A stretch of DNA of 51,866 nt from JAGXOF01 sp046545575 (lineage in GTDB: Bacteria; Chloroflexota; Dehalococcoidia; SZUA-161; SpSt-899). Below the pieces are notes generated by a model, which was given only the letters and a program-made list of their open reading frames with translations, did no database searches and was not told the DNA's origin. The stretch's first letter is position 1, and the number at the start of each line of letters is the position of its first letter. The position numbers were made by a program, and so were the translations under genes. This document shows, in pieces, positions 14,599-22,121 of the stretch. The stretch lies in assembly GCA_046545575.1 (NCBI GenBank), contig JBKGZM010000006.1:1-51866 (forward strand), in the 5' to 3' direction.

Positions 14599-15951
14599 CT
14601 ACAGTTTACCCATCTTAGTCAACGCATTCTCTGCTGCATTCGGTATTGGATGATTTGAAGGAGCCGAGGTTAAGAGAGGATGCACGCCATATTGGTAAGT
14701 TACAACTTCCTCGATCTTCATCTCCGCTTCAATCAATGCTGCCAGCACATTGGTAATGTCTGCTGTGCTATCTCCACCAGAAAGCTGTCCCCCCAGAATG
14801 GTACCCTCTGCCTTGTCAAATACCAGCCTCATCATTATGTCATTGGCTCCCGGCATAGTACCAGGATGTTTATCTTTGGTTTTAAACTCTCCGGTGACAA
14901 CATCAAAACCCTTTTTCGTAGCCTGATCCTCAGTTAGTCCTGCCAAACCCAACCCTATATCTCCCACCCTGGTAGCGAAGCTTCCAATCACCCCTTTGTT
15001 CTTCCTCCGCAATTCAAACAGGTTCGCAGCAGCTATCCTGGCCTCTCTAGCAGCTATTGAGGAAAGCCTCAATGCAGAAGGTTCCTGCACAAAAAAGGAT
15101 TTTTTCTCAGCACAGTCGCCAATGGCAAAGATGTCTTCATCGTTTGTCCTTTGATATTCATCAACCTCTATCGCCTTGGTCGCGCCTACCGCAAGCCCGG
15201 CCTTCTGAGCCATCTCGATATTTGGACGAACCCCAACACCAAAAAACACCATATCGGCCTTTATTTCCTCTCCGCTGGCAAGCTTCACCCCTCTAACTTT
15301 TCCATTCTCCCCCAGAATCTCCTCGGCCTGAGCATTTGTTACTATGTTTACGCCCGCTCCCTTGAGCTTGTCCTCTGCCGGGATGCAGAAATCATCATCG
15401 AAAACAAGCTGAAGGCAATGGGGTAAAACCTCTACAATAGTTACGTTTACTCCTCTTTTCCTGAATTCATCACCAAATTCAACTCCTATAAACCCACCAC
15501 CGATAATAACAACATCTTTAACCTCATCCAGCTTCTTCAAAAGCCCTTGAAGGTAACCCATGTCCTTTGTAGCGAAGAACACATTTTCCAAATCCTTTCC
15601 TGGCAGAGGCAGGATGATAGGGGTCGCACCATTTGCTAAAACCAACTTCTCATAGCCTATTGAGTCCCCTTTGTCAGTTGCAACGGTTTTCGATTCCCTG
15701 TCTATAGAAGTAGCCTCATCCACGATTAGATCAACATTTGCATCCCATATCATTTTATCAGGTGTTACATTTTTCTCCACTGTGCCTAACGTGCCAAAGA
15801 TATAAGGCAGGCCACAAGGCACCATGACCTGTTCCTTCTCCTGAGGTCTGATCATAGCGATGCTCGCACTGCCGTACTGCTTTCTCGCTGTAACAGCAGC
15901 CGTTCGCCCTCCCATACTACCACCCACTATCAGTACATCCACCCTTTTCAT
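14599..15951 (-). CDS. FAD-dependent disulfide oxidoreductase (CoA-disulfide reductase-like), copy 2
   Basis: A 450-residue paralogue of the preceding gene: VLIVGGSMGGRTAAVTARK (FAD), redox cysteine C46 in QVMVPCGLPYIFGT, VVIIGGGFIGVEFGDEF (NAD(P)H), EDIFAIGDCAEKKSFF (FAD), and TYQYGVHPLLTSAPSNHP at the C-terminus. The two proteins align over their whole length but differ at many positions, so the duplication is old and both are likely functional. The gap between them is 29 bases. Downstream partners are NifX-like and Mrp; upstream is a metallo-beta-lactamase-fold gene. Confidence 0.88.
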   Translation of the reverse strand: MKRVDVLIVGGSMGGRTAAVTARKQYGSASIAMIRPQEKEQVMVPCGLPYIFGTLGTVEKNVTPDKMIWDANVDLIVDEATSIDRESKTVATDKGDSIGYEKLVLANGATPIILPLPGKDLENVFFATKDMGYLQGLLKKLDEVKDVVIIGGGFIGVEFGDEFRKRGVNVTIVEVLPHCLQLVFDDDFCIPAEDKLKGAGVNIVTNAQAEEILGENGKVRGVKLASGEEIKADMVFFGVGVRPNIEMAQKAGLAVGATKAIEVDEYQRTNDEDIFAIGDCAEKKSFFVQEPSALRLSSIAAREARIAAANLFELRRKNKGVIGSFATRVGDIGLGLAGLTEDQATKKGFDVVTGEFKTKDKHPGTMPGANDIMMRLVFDKAEGTILGGQLSGGDSTADITNVLAALIEAEMKIEEVVTYQYGVHPLLTSAPSNHPIPNAAENALTKMGKL

Positions 15952-15972
15952 TTTTCTCTCCTTCCTGGAGAT

Positions 15973-16614
15973 TTACCACTCCAAAACCCTACCAGCACCA
16001 CACTCCACCCATTTCTCCGGATACAATCGGCTTATTTCCGACTTGTACTGTGTACAGTGGCATGCGCCGACATACTTTAAGTCACTGAGCAAATCAAAGT
16101 CTCTGAATCCATGGAGCCCACCAACAAGACCATATACTTTCCCGAAACTAGAGGCAGCCTCCAAGATAGTACCAACCCCGGGGTGAGAACACCCGGCGAT
16201 TACCACAATCCCCTCCCCGCTCCTGACCACCATAGACTGCTCAATACCTTTAAGCTCACCGGTGGAGAAGATGTTCTCATGAATTTGAGCGGGAGTTCTG
16301 ATGCTTACCACGTCCGCAGCATCCCTGGGTCTACCACACGAGCTAGGCACATAGACCCTGGCATCTTTATTCTCTTTGAGGAAATCAGAGAGGCCACCCG
16401 TGTGGTCAAAGTGAGCATGTGAGATGAATACCTCAGGAATAGTCGACGGGTCGATATCAAGTTTCTCCATATTCTTGAGGAGAATGCTCCCGTCAGCGCC
16501 CGTATCGAAGAGAATTCTTGGGGCATTGTCGGCTTCTACCAAACAGGCAAAACCCCAATCAGATTCCAGTCCCTTGACCCACACCTCATTGTCATAGATG
16601 AGGGATATTTTCAT
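15973..16614 (-). CDS. metallo-beta-lactamase-fold hydrolase
   Basis: About 213 residues from ATG 16614, which overlaps the stop of the preceding ATPase gene (ATGA); a longer frame to 16641 is less likely. The metal motif is FISHAHFDHTGGLSDFL, with a second metal ligand region in IAGCSHPGVGTILE. It resembles the COG1237 family, which includes enzymes acting in the methanopterin-like pathway (dihydropterin ribofuranosyl aminobenzene phosphate synthase-type). Because it is encoded immediately behind the ferredoxin-ATPase pair, I see it as part of that module. Its reaction is unknown. Confidence 0.85.
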   Translation of the reverse strand: MKISLIYDNEVWVKGLESDWGFACLVEADNAPRILFDTGADGSILLKNMEKLDIDPSTIPEVFISHAHFDHTGGLSDFLKENKDARVYVPSSCGRPRDAADVVSIRTPAQIHENIFSTGELKGIEQSMVVRSGEGIVVIAGCSHPGVGTILEAASSFGKVYGLVGGLHGFRDFDLLSDLKYVGACHCTQYKSEISRLYPEKWVECGAGRVLEW

Positions 16615-17468
16615 TCTATTCTTTCTACTACCTTTTCCCACAGGGATTCGATCTCTTTTGTAACATCCCCCTCGCTGTATTCTACCACAGGTAAGCCATG
16701 GACTAAAGCCTCGGTCACTACATTATCGAAAGGGATCTTCGCAGCCAGTGGAATCCCCAGTTGCTGACATTGCGCCTCAATATACCTGGTATTCTCTTCA
16801 TTGATATCGTATTTATTGATACACACAAGAGCCGGAACCCCAAAGTGCTGACAAACGCCTACTACCCGTTCCAGGTCATGGATGCCAGAGAGGGTAGGTT
16901 CCGTGACAACCAGTGCCAGATTCGTGCCTGACAGAGAAGAGATAACAGGGCATCCTGTACCGGGAGGGCCATCGGTAATGATATACTTCAGCCCATCTTC
17001 CCCTGCAATGCGCTTGGCCTCCTCACGAACAGTCGTCACCAATTTACCGGAGTTCTCCTCAGCGATCCCGAGGCGAGCGTGAACAACCGGTCCATGCTTG
17101 GTATCGGAGATGAACCAGTGACCAGACAGGTTATCCCGCATAGTAATCGCCCCCGCAGGACATATATGGGAGCAAAGACCGCAGCCCTCGCACGAGGCAT
17201 CCTCAACAGTGAAGTTGTGGATCGCATCAAACCGGCACTCCTGTTCACATAGGCCACATTCAGTGCATTTATCCCTATCGATAGAAGCCGTCTGTCCGCT
17301 CCAGAACTCGTGACTCTCTTTAATCTGCGGTTGAAGTAATAAGTGCAGATCCGCTGCGTCGACATCGCAATCACACAATACCTTGTCACTAGCGATTGCT
17401 GCAAAAGAACCAACGATACTGGTTTTGCCAGTTCCGCCTTTGCCGCTAATAATCAATACTTCCTTCAT
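16611..17468 (-). CDS. MinD-family ATPase with inserted two-cluster ferredoxin domain, copy 2
   Basis: A 285-residue SIMIBI ATPase from ATG 17468, overlapping the previous stop by ATGA. Walker A is IISGKGGTGKTS (residues 7-16). A bacterial ferredoxin domain is inserted at about 63-110 with cysteines C68/C71/C74/C78 and C93/C96/C99/C103, followed by the second half of the ATPase (YIITDGPPGTGCPVISSL). The cysteine in the PPGTGCPV loop is shared with copy 1. Proteins of this type occur as adjacent pairs in anaerobes and resemble Fe-S or nickel carriers; a heterodimer with copy 1 is likely (inference). Confidence 0.93.
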   Translation of the reverse strand: MKEVLIISGKGGTGKTSIVGSFAAIASDKVLCDCDVDAADLHLLLQPQIKESHEFWSGQTASIDRDKCTECGLCEQECRFDAIHNFTVEDASCEGCGLCSHICPAGAITMRDNLSGHWFISDTKHGPVVHARLGIAEENSGKLVTTVREEAKRIAGEDGLKYIITDGPPGTGCPVISSLSGTNLALVVTEPTLSGIHDLERVVGVCQHFGVPALVCINKYDINEENTRYIEAQCQQLGIPLAAKIPFDNVVTEALVHGLPVVEYSEGDVTKEIESLWEKVVERIE

Positions 17469-17725
17469 CGCATTTCCTTTGCCCAAATCCTGTACATCTT
17501 TTCGCCCCCGATTTCAAAACACTGAAACCCTGTAGGGTCCATTTCCTCCACCTTCACATTCTCATCGCCATATATTTCCTTTGTTTGTGTCAACCAGTTG
17601 TCGAAGTGTGCCCCTCCGCCGAAATACACCTTTGTCCACTTATTGCCATTCTCATCCACCTTCTCCTTCACAGCCTCTTCCTTAGCCATGCGCTCCCTTA
17701 CGTCGAGCCTTTCCTCCGTCATCAT
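17465..17725 (-). CDS. small hypothetical protein between the two ferredoxin-ATPase genes
   Basis: An 86-residue protein from ATG 17725, overlapping both neighbours by ATGA, so all three genes are coupled. It has no membrane segment. The N-terminus is charged and helical (ERLDVRERMAKEEAVKEKV), and the C-terminal half mixes strands and aromatics (WTKVYFGGGAHFDNWL, GFQCFEIGGEKMYRIW). One cysteine. I do not recognise the family. Its fixed position between the two ATPases suggests a dedicated partner or adaptor of the pair. Confidence 0.8.
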   Translation of the reverse strand: MMTEERLDVRERMAKEEAVKEKVDENGNKWTKVYFGGGAHFDNWLTQTKEIYGDENVKVEEMDPTGFQCFEIGGEKMYRIWAKEMR

Positions 17726-18564
17726 GACGCCTCCCTCCCGATTCTGTCGAAAAGCTCGCGGAAACGCTCTTGCCATTCCGGCTTACCTTCAGCGAGTGTC
17801 ACACCCTTGGAATAAAGTCTGGCGATCTCAGCATCCAGCGGTATCTTCATCAGGATTGGAACATTCTTCTGGCGGCAATACTCCTCCGTTTCGCCATCTG
17901 TTTCGCCGCTGCGATTAATCACCACACCGCACGGTATGCCCAGTACACGTACGACTTCCATAGCCAGAGTCAGGTCATTAAGCCCGAAAGGGGTAGGATC
18001 AGTAACCAGCAGGCAGAAGTCGCTTCCTTTTATAGCCTCCACCACTGGGCAGGAGGTGCCCGGGGAAGCATCTACAATCGATACTCCCTGACCGTTTACA
18101 TGTTTCTTAACCTGTCTGATTATCGGGGGAGCCATCATCTCACCAACGTTGAGCTTCCCCTGAACGAAATCAACCCCATCCGCATTGCCTAACTCCAAAA
18201 CCCCTACGTCTCTCGGTTTCTCAGTAATAGCATTTTCCGGACAGAGTTCACTGCACGCACCACACCCATGACAGAGCTCATGGAACGTCATTACTTTGTT
18301 TTTGAGGACAGCAATAGCGTTATAAGCACACACATCGGCACAAATACCACAGTGAGTGCACTTATCCTCATCCACTACAGGAACAGGAATAGAGGCCGGT
18401 TGCGTTTGATTAAATACCGGCCTCATAAAGATATGGTCGTTGGGCTCCTCGACATCGCAGTCAAGGAGTTTTACCTTGTGGTCTTCAGCCAGGGACAGTG
18501 CAAGACTCGTCGCCACAAGTGTCTTGCCCGTCCCGCCCTTTCCGCTGGCAATGGCGATCTGCAC
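17722..18564 (-). CDS. MinD-family ATPase with inserted two-cluster ferredoxin domain, copy 1
   Basis: A 280-residue ATPase: Walker A ASGKGGTGKTL (residues 6-16), DCDVEEPNDHIF at the switch region, an inserted ferredoxin with C69/C72/C75/C79 and C98/C101/C104/C108, then VDASPGTSCPVVEAI and VTDPTPFGLNDL. It is homologous to the gene two positions downstream but distinct along its length. The deviant P-loop with a second lysine (KGGTGKT) is the hallmark of dimerising MinD/NifH-like ATPases. It overlaps the DUF5320-like gene upstream by one base and the 86-residue gene downstream. Confidence 0.93.
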   Translation of the reverse strand: MQIAIASGKGGTGKTLVATSLALSLAEDHKVKLLDCDVEEPNDHIFMRPVFNQTQPASIPVPVVDEDKCTHCGICADVCAYNAIAVLKNKVMTFHELCHGCGACSELCPENAITEKPRDVGVLELGNADGVDFVQGKLNVGEMMAPPIIRQVKKHVNGQGVSIVDASPGTSCPVVEAIKGSDFCLLVTDPTPFGLNDLTLAMEVVRVLGIPCGVVINRSGETDGETEEYCRQKNVPILMKIPLDAEIARLYSKGVTLAEGKPEWQERFRELFDRIGREAS

Positions 18565-18755
18565 TATCTTCTACCTCTCCCCAGACCTCTGCCTTGTCCT
18601 TTGCCTGGACCTCTTCCTCTACCGCCCGGTCTCCTTCCAGCACCGCGGCCGGGGCCAATCCCCATACCTCCTTGTTCATTACCCGCTCTACGTCCCATAC
18701 CCCTGCCTGTTCCTGGACCCGCTCCCTGTGGCCCTGTTTTATCTCCACGGGGCAT
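18564..18755 (-). CDS. Gly/Arg-rich DUF5320-like small protein
   Basis: A 63-residue, strongly basic, low-complexity protein that opens MPRGDKTGPQGAGPGTGRGMG, the pattern of DUF5320 proteins (GxGPxGxGPxTGRG), then continues as GRGxG repeats to the end. It has no cysteine. A strong GAGGAGGTG site precedes the ATG. It overlaps the ferredoxin-ATPase copy 1 by one base. The function of DUF5320 is unknown; such proteins are habitually encoded beside NifX-like and MinD-type genes in anaerobes. Unlike its relatives at 19.8-20.5 kb it lacks the C-terminal coiled coil. Confidence 0.78.
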   Translation of the reverse strand: MPRGDKTGPQGAGPGTGRGMGRRAGNEQGGMGIGPGRGAGRRPGGRGRGPGKGQGRGLGRGRR

Positions 18756-18886
18756 AATAACACCTCCTCGAAACTTACTTTAGTGAATAGCTTATTGGTT
18801 AACAGCCCTTGAGTGTCGCATAAAAACATCGTAATCACGGGAAACTCAATGATCCCTACAAACCAAATAAACTCAACGAACTGATC

Positions 18887-19108
18887 TTACATCGGCGGCA
18901 GATTACACATGCCGGAGCTACAGGTAGGACAGCTCATATCAGGCATCCCGGATGTACCTGAGCTACCGGCACTGAATGTAGAAAGCAGTCTTTTCGGATT
19001 CGGTTCCTTACACTTAGGACAACTTAACTCAGAGCCATCTTGCCCAATTGACTGCCTGGCCTCGAACTTCTCGCCACACTTGGTGCACTGATATTCATAA
19101 ATCGGCAT
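18887..19108 (-). CDS. FmdB-type zinc-ribbon protein
   Basis: A 73-residue protein opening MPIYEYQCTKCGEKFEARQ, the FmdB-family signature, with a second cysteine pair (LSCPKCKEP) completing the zinc ribbon. A third, C-terminal CPTCSSGMC segment follows a Gly/Ser linker. FmdB-type proteins are thought to be regulatory or metal-binding; the name comes from formamide or formylmethanofuran operons. The extra C-terminal cysteines are notable and might bind another metal ion. It lies between the NifX fusion and the small Gly/Arg-rich gene. Confidence 0.88.
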   Translation of the reverse strand: MPIYEYQCTKCGEKFEARQSIGQDGSELSCPKCKEPNPKRLLSTFSAGSSGTSGMPDMSCPTCSSGMCNLPPM

Positions 19109-19117
19109 GCTACCTCC

Positions 19118-19768
19118 TTATTTATCCTGTTTTTTGTCCAGTTCATCCAGACGACGCAAAATCTCCTTAAGCTGATCGCTCATTGCCTGAACCTGTTGCT
19201 TAAGTGCATTGAGATCGCTGCCTACATCAGGTGGGTAGGGAGGTTGGTACGGGGATTCATACTGTGCCATGGAATCCATGTCAGGGGTAGGCCCCATGCC
19301 CATTCCTCTACTTAAATTTCCCATACCTCCACCACCTCCCATACCCATACCTCTGCCTCCTCCCATTCCCATGCCCCTCCCCATACCTCGACCCATTCCA
19401 CCCCCACCAATACCGAAGTGGGAGTCTACACTAGGAGAGGATGTCTGCTGGAAGCGCCCGCTTTTGAACGCCTCCACCGCATCTCGCACAGCACCTGACG
19501 CACCGTTGATGATCTGGACACCTGCCTGCTCCAGTACCTGGAACGCCTTAGGACCGGTGTTTCCAGTAAGCACCGCATCAACTCCCATATTAGCAACGAC
19601 TTGGGCCGTGGAGACACCGGCTCCACTGCCCGCAGCTATATTGGAGTTCTCCTCAGCTCTAAATTCCATGGTATCCGTATCCACGTATACCAGATACTGA
19701 CATCTCCCAAATCGAGGATCAACCTCAGCATCAAGAGTTGGTCCGGTTGCTGAGACTGCTATCTTCAT
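19118..19768 (-). CDS. NifX-like domain fused to Gly/Met-rich linker and coiled coil
   Basis: A 216-residue mosaic. Residues 1-110 are a NifX-type cluster-binding domain (MKIAVSATGPTLDAEVDPRFGRCQYLVYV, then VDAVLTGNTGPKAFQVLEQAGVQII). Residues about 118-165 are a low-complexity stretch of GMGRGMG and GGGMGM units. The last 40 residues form a coiled coil (LNALKQQVQAMSDQLKEIL). That coiled coil resembles the ends of the two next genes upstream. The DUF5320-style tail suggests the domain is physically joined to the DUF5320 partners. It overlaps the upstream gene by four bases. Confidence 0.88.
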   Translation of the reverse strand: MKIAVSATGPTLDAEVDPRFGRCQYLVYVDTDTMEFRAEENSNIAAGSGAGVSTAQVVANMGVDAVLTGNTGPKAFQVLEQAGVQIINGASGAVRDAVEAFKSGRFQQTSSPSVDSHFGIGGGGMGRGMGRGMGMGGGRGMGMGGGGGMGNLSRGMGMGPTPDMDSMAQYESPYQPPYPPDVGSDLNALKQQVQAMSDQLKEILRRLDELDKKQDK

Positions 19769-20106
19769 TCCTCACCACCTTCGCTGTCACTTCCACCTTC
19801 CAGCTCCTGGATGCGTCGCTCGATTTCCGCAAGGTCATTCTTCATCGCCTGAGCTTGATCCCTTAACATGTTAAGCTCTTCGTCCCTGCTCGGTGCCGGA
19901 GGAGACTGTGGAGGATACGGGTATTGCTGTGGCGGTGGGCCCCACGCTTCATAGTCCGGTGGATACGGTGATGGGGCATATCCCCATAATCCAGGATACG
20001 CGCACCGGGGCAATCCTCCTCTACCACGGCCAACATATGGCCAGGGAGGTGAGGCTCCACGGAAGCCGAGTCCTCGTCCACCTCTGAATCCAAATCCATT
20101 TGGCAT
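19765..20106 (-). CDS. DUF5320-type protein with C-terminal coiled coil, copy 1
   Basis: A 113-residue protein. The N-terminal half is rich in Gly, Arg, Pro and aromatics (GFGFRGGRGLGFRG, PYVGRGRGG, YPPQSPPAP) with a single cysteine (LPRCAYPG). The C-terminal 45 residues are a coiled coil (LNMLRDQAQAMKNDLAEIE) ending in an acidic tail. It is a sister of the next gene upstream, with which it shares the tail pattern. No enzymatic motif is present. It may be a structural or metal-storage protein of the cluster; this is inference. Confidence 0.8.
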   Translation of the reverse strand: MPNGFGFRGGRGLGFRGASPPWPYVGRGRGGLPRCAYPGLWGYAPSPYPPDYEAWGPPPQQYPYPPQSPPAPSRDEELNMLRDQAQAMKNDLAEIERRIQELEGGSDSEGGEE

Positions 20107-20108
20107 AT

Positions 20109-20471
20109 CTATCCCTCCTTTCTCTCAAGTTCACGTATTCTAGACTCGATTTGCTCAAGCTCCCCTTTTATAGTTTGCGCTCGATCATATAGCAAGTCAA
20201 GTTCATTCTCAGGTCCCATCTGAGGAGCATACGGGTTAACTGCCGGGTTCCCCACGGCCATATTTGGAGGCATACCTGCAGGTGCTCCCCAACCAGGAGC
20301 TGCTCCGTAATATGGAGATCCCCACGGCATGCCATAGTAAGACCAGTAAGGACTTCGTCCCCGACCGTAATAGGGCGCCCTTGCGCCTACATTCCACGGA
20401 CCACAAAATCCTCTTCCTCCTCCCGTCATCGGGCCTATCCCCATAGGCCCCGTTCCATCAAATCCAGGCAT
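20109..20471 (-). CDS. DUF5320-type protein with C-terminal coiled coil, copy 2
   Basis: A 120-residue protein with the full DUF5320 opening MPGFDGTGPMGIGPMTGGGR, then GFCGPWNVGARAPYYGRGR, many Tyr, Pro and Gly residues, and a terminal coiled coil (LDLLYDRAQTIKGELEQIES). One cysteine lies in the GRGFCGP context typical of the family. It is probably translated with its sister, two bases separating stop and start. The shared tail makes hetero-oligomerisation with the neighbours likely. Confidence 0.85.
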   Translation of the reverse strand: MPGFDGTGPMGIGPMTGGGRGFCGPWNVGARAPYYGRGRSPYWSYYGMPWGSPYYGAAPGWGAPAGMPPNMAVGNPAVNPYAPQMGPENELDLLYDRAQTIKGELEQIESRIRELERKEG

Positions 20472-20509
20472 AGCTTACCTCCTTTTATCGAGATATACCC
20501 ATTGATTTA

Positions 20510-20737
20510 CTACCAAGGGTACCAACCAGCGGTACCCCAGGCCCGACCAGGGCCAAAGAACCTACCACGACCACGGCCCCAACCACGACCTCTACCAAAA
20601 CCTCTGCCCCAGCCACCTCTGAAGCCACCCCAGCACGGCCAGGGTGCACCATACGGTAGCATAGGCTGGTAATGCCCATACCGGGAGGCATACGGACTCG
20701 CATATGCCCATCCTGCTGGTCCCATTCCAAATGGCAT
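20510..20737 (-). CDS. small Gly/Trp/Arg-rich protein
   Basis: A 75-residue low-complexity protein opening MPFGMGPAGWAYASPYASRY and continuing with RGGWGRGFGRGRGWGRGRG. ATG 20737 is preferred because a GAGGAGGTGATT ribosome site sits just upstream, although a frame extension to 20746 exists. One cysteine (PWPCWGG). Composition is like the DUF5320 genes next door but without the coiled coil. It heads the run of Gly-rich genes. Function unknown; the strong ribosome site suggests high expression. Confidence 0.72.
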   Translation of the reverse strand: MPFGMGPAGWAYASPYASRYGHYQPMLPYGAPWPCWGGFRGGWGRGFGRGRGWGRGRGRFFGPGRAWGTAGWYPW

Positions 20738-20761
20738 TTTAATCACCTCCTCTTCAACTTT

Positions 20762-21427
20762 TCATTCCTTACGACGTAATTTACCATAATATGAATTCGA
20801 CAAATACAAACCAGCCGCGGGATTGTGGCCAAACACTCTATCCTTCGCTACCAACACCGTTGTCGGTGCATCAGCATGTTTGAAAAACAACGAATCATGA
20901 CCAACACAAAGTCCAACAGCGACATTGAAATGAGTCTCTTCGGCATTCAATACCTGCGCCTGCCCTACAGGATTACACATCGTTTCCCACTGTCCGGGGT
21001 CGGCGATCTTCTGATCCTCGGTTACGCCTATATCATTCTTGGAAACTGCCCCGACCTTGCAACACACAGACACAACATCAAAGCCCCTATTTTCCAAAAT
21101 CTCAGTCACGGTTCGGGCTTCTCCGGTAAGACCTACACAGAACGCAACTCCCAGCTTCGTGTATCCCATTTTGTGAGCAAACTGTGCTATCTCTTCTATC
21201 CTGGGGTTACGCGGCGTCATACCCTCTGGCAGGTGCATATAGCACTCGGCCTCCTGTACCGAAGCGAAACGAGCGAACTCCATGACATCCTGCTCCTGGT
21301 AAACACGCCACGCCGACTCAATTGCATCAGGGTGCACCTTAATAGGACAATTCTTAGGGCCCTGATCAGGCTTTTCTGTACAACAAGAAAATTTAGTACA
21401 CTTGGCACAGTTGGCACTTAGGGTCAT
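20762..21427 (-). CDS. DUF1847 metal-binding protein
   Basis: A 221-residue protein with a cysteine-rich N-terminus (CAKCTKFSCCTE, then GPKNCPIKVHP) and the family core (EEIAQFAHKMGYTKLGVAFCVGL, VVSVCCKVGAVSKNDIG, CNPVGQAQVLNAEETHFNVAVGLCVGHD). It fits DUF1847, a family of predicted metal-binding proteins common in anaerobes and methanogens and often near NifX and DUF134 genes. Eleven cysteines suggest Fe-S cluster or other metal binding. It is encoded downstream of the DUF134 regulator. No activity is known. Confidence 0.85.
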   Translation of the reverse strand: MTLSANCAKCTKFSCCTEKPDQGPKNCPIKVHPDAIESAWRVYQEQDVMEFARFASVQEAECYMHLPEGMTPRNPRIEEIAQFAHKMGYTKLGVAFCVGLTGEARTVTEILENRGFDVVSVCCKVGAVSKNDIGVTEDQKIADPGQWETMCNPVGQAQVLNAEETHFNVAVGLCVGHDSLFFKHADAPTTVLVAKDRVFGHNPAAGLYLSNSYYGKLRRKE

Positions 21428-21501
21428 ATAAGCTCCTTTCCCGTTTTAAAAGGCAAACCTTCTGTAACCAACAAAATCAAAATACCGCGCATAGCTTGCG
21501 T

Positions 21502-21972
21502 TCACCTGCCCCTCCTGCGTCGGTGCCTTGCCTGCCCCCCTCCACTAAAAGGCAAGGGGAAATTGACAGGCTGCACATCTCGATGGCTACAGCGCGGACA
21601 CACTAAGGGGGTTCCACCCACAATATCCTCGAACGGTACATCCCACTCATGTCCATCGTGACCACAGCGGAAACGATATCTGGACATGGCAAAATTACCA
21701 CCTTCTATCCGGATCGCCTTCCCCGTTGTAAGAGCATCCGCTATCTTCTTTCGAGCAGATGCCAGCACCCGATGAAATGTAGGACGAGAGATATGCATTG
21801 TCCGCGCACATTCCTCTTGCTGCAACCCCTCGTGATCACGCAGACGAATAGCCTCAATCTCTTCTAGAGAGAGAGGTACCTCCCCAGCGACCTGGGGTGG
21901 CACACCACCAGGTGTAAATCTTGTAGCCGGCGGCACAAATCCAACACACCGCCATCTGACTGGTCTTGCCAA
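21502..21972 (-). CDS. DUF134 family HTH regulator
   Basis: A 156-residue predicted DNA-binding protein. After the opening MARPVRWRCVGFVPPATRF and a linker, a sigma-region-4-like helix-turn-helix is visible (LSLEEIEAIRLRDHEGLQQE, then MHISRPTFHRVLASARKKIADAL). A zinc-ribbon-like end follows (YRFRCGHDGHEWDVPF, LVCPRCSHRD). The start is TTG 21972 with a GGGAG site. An inverted repeat ATTATG...CATAAT just upstream is a good candidate autoregulatory operator. DUF134 genes commonly accompany DUF5320, NifX and DUF1847 genes, so it is the likely local regulator. Confidence 0.87.
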   Translation of the reverse strand: MARPVRWRCVGFVPPATRFTPGGVPPQVAGEVPLSLEEIEAIRLRDHEGLQQEECARTMHISRPTFHRVLASARKKIADALTTGKAIRIEGGNFAMSRYRFRCGHDGHEWDVPFEDIVGGTPLVCPRCSHRDVQPVNFPLPFSGGGQARHRRRRGR

Positions 21973-21990
21973 AAGTGCTACTCCCTAACT

Positions 21991-22012
21991 ATTATGAACC
22001 TATGTCCATAAT
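21991..22012 (-). promoter_or_regulatory. candidate operator/-10 palindrome upstream of the DUF134 gene
   Basis: A 22-bp interrupted palindrome ATTATG-N10-CATAAT lies 18 bases before the TTG start of the DUF134 regulator. On the minus strand its proximal arm CATAAT is a plausible -10 box. A regulator bound here would cover the promoter, giving autorepression. The remaining gap to the rpoD stop (22013-22121) holds only a short GAGGTC-AGGA-GACCTC hairpin at 22076-22091 without a T-run. Confidence 0.45.
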
Positions 22013-22121
22013 TATCGTAGCACCGACCATCCAATAAGTCAAGTGGAGGAACCCTTTCCCGAGGCTGCTTCCCTCGAGGTCAGGAGACCTCCCGTATATA
22101 AAGAATGCTCGCTCATTCCTG

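Noticed and set aside
22076..22091. Intrinsic terminator of rpoD
   Set aside because: A 6-bp hairpin exists behind the gene, but no T-run follows on the minus strand.
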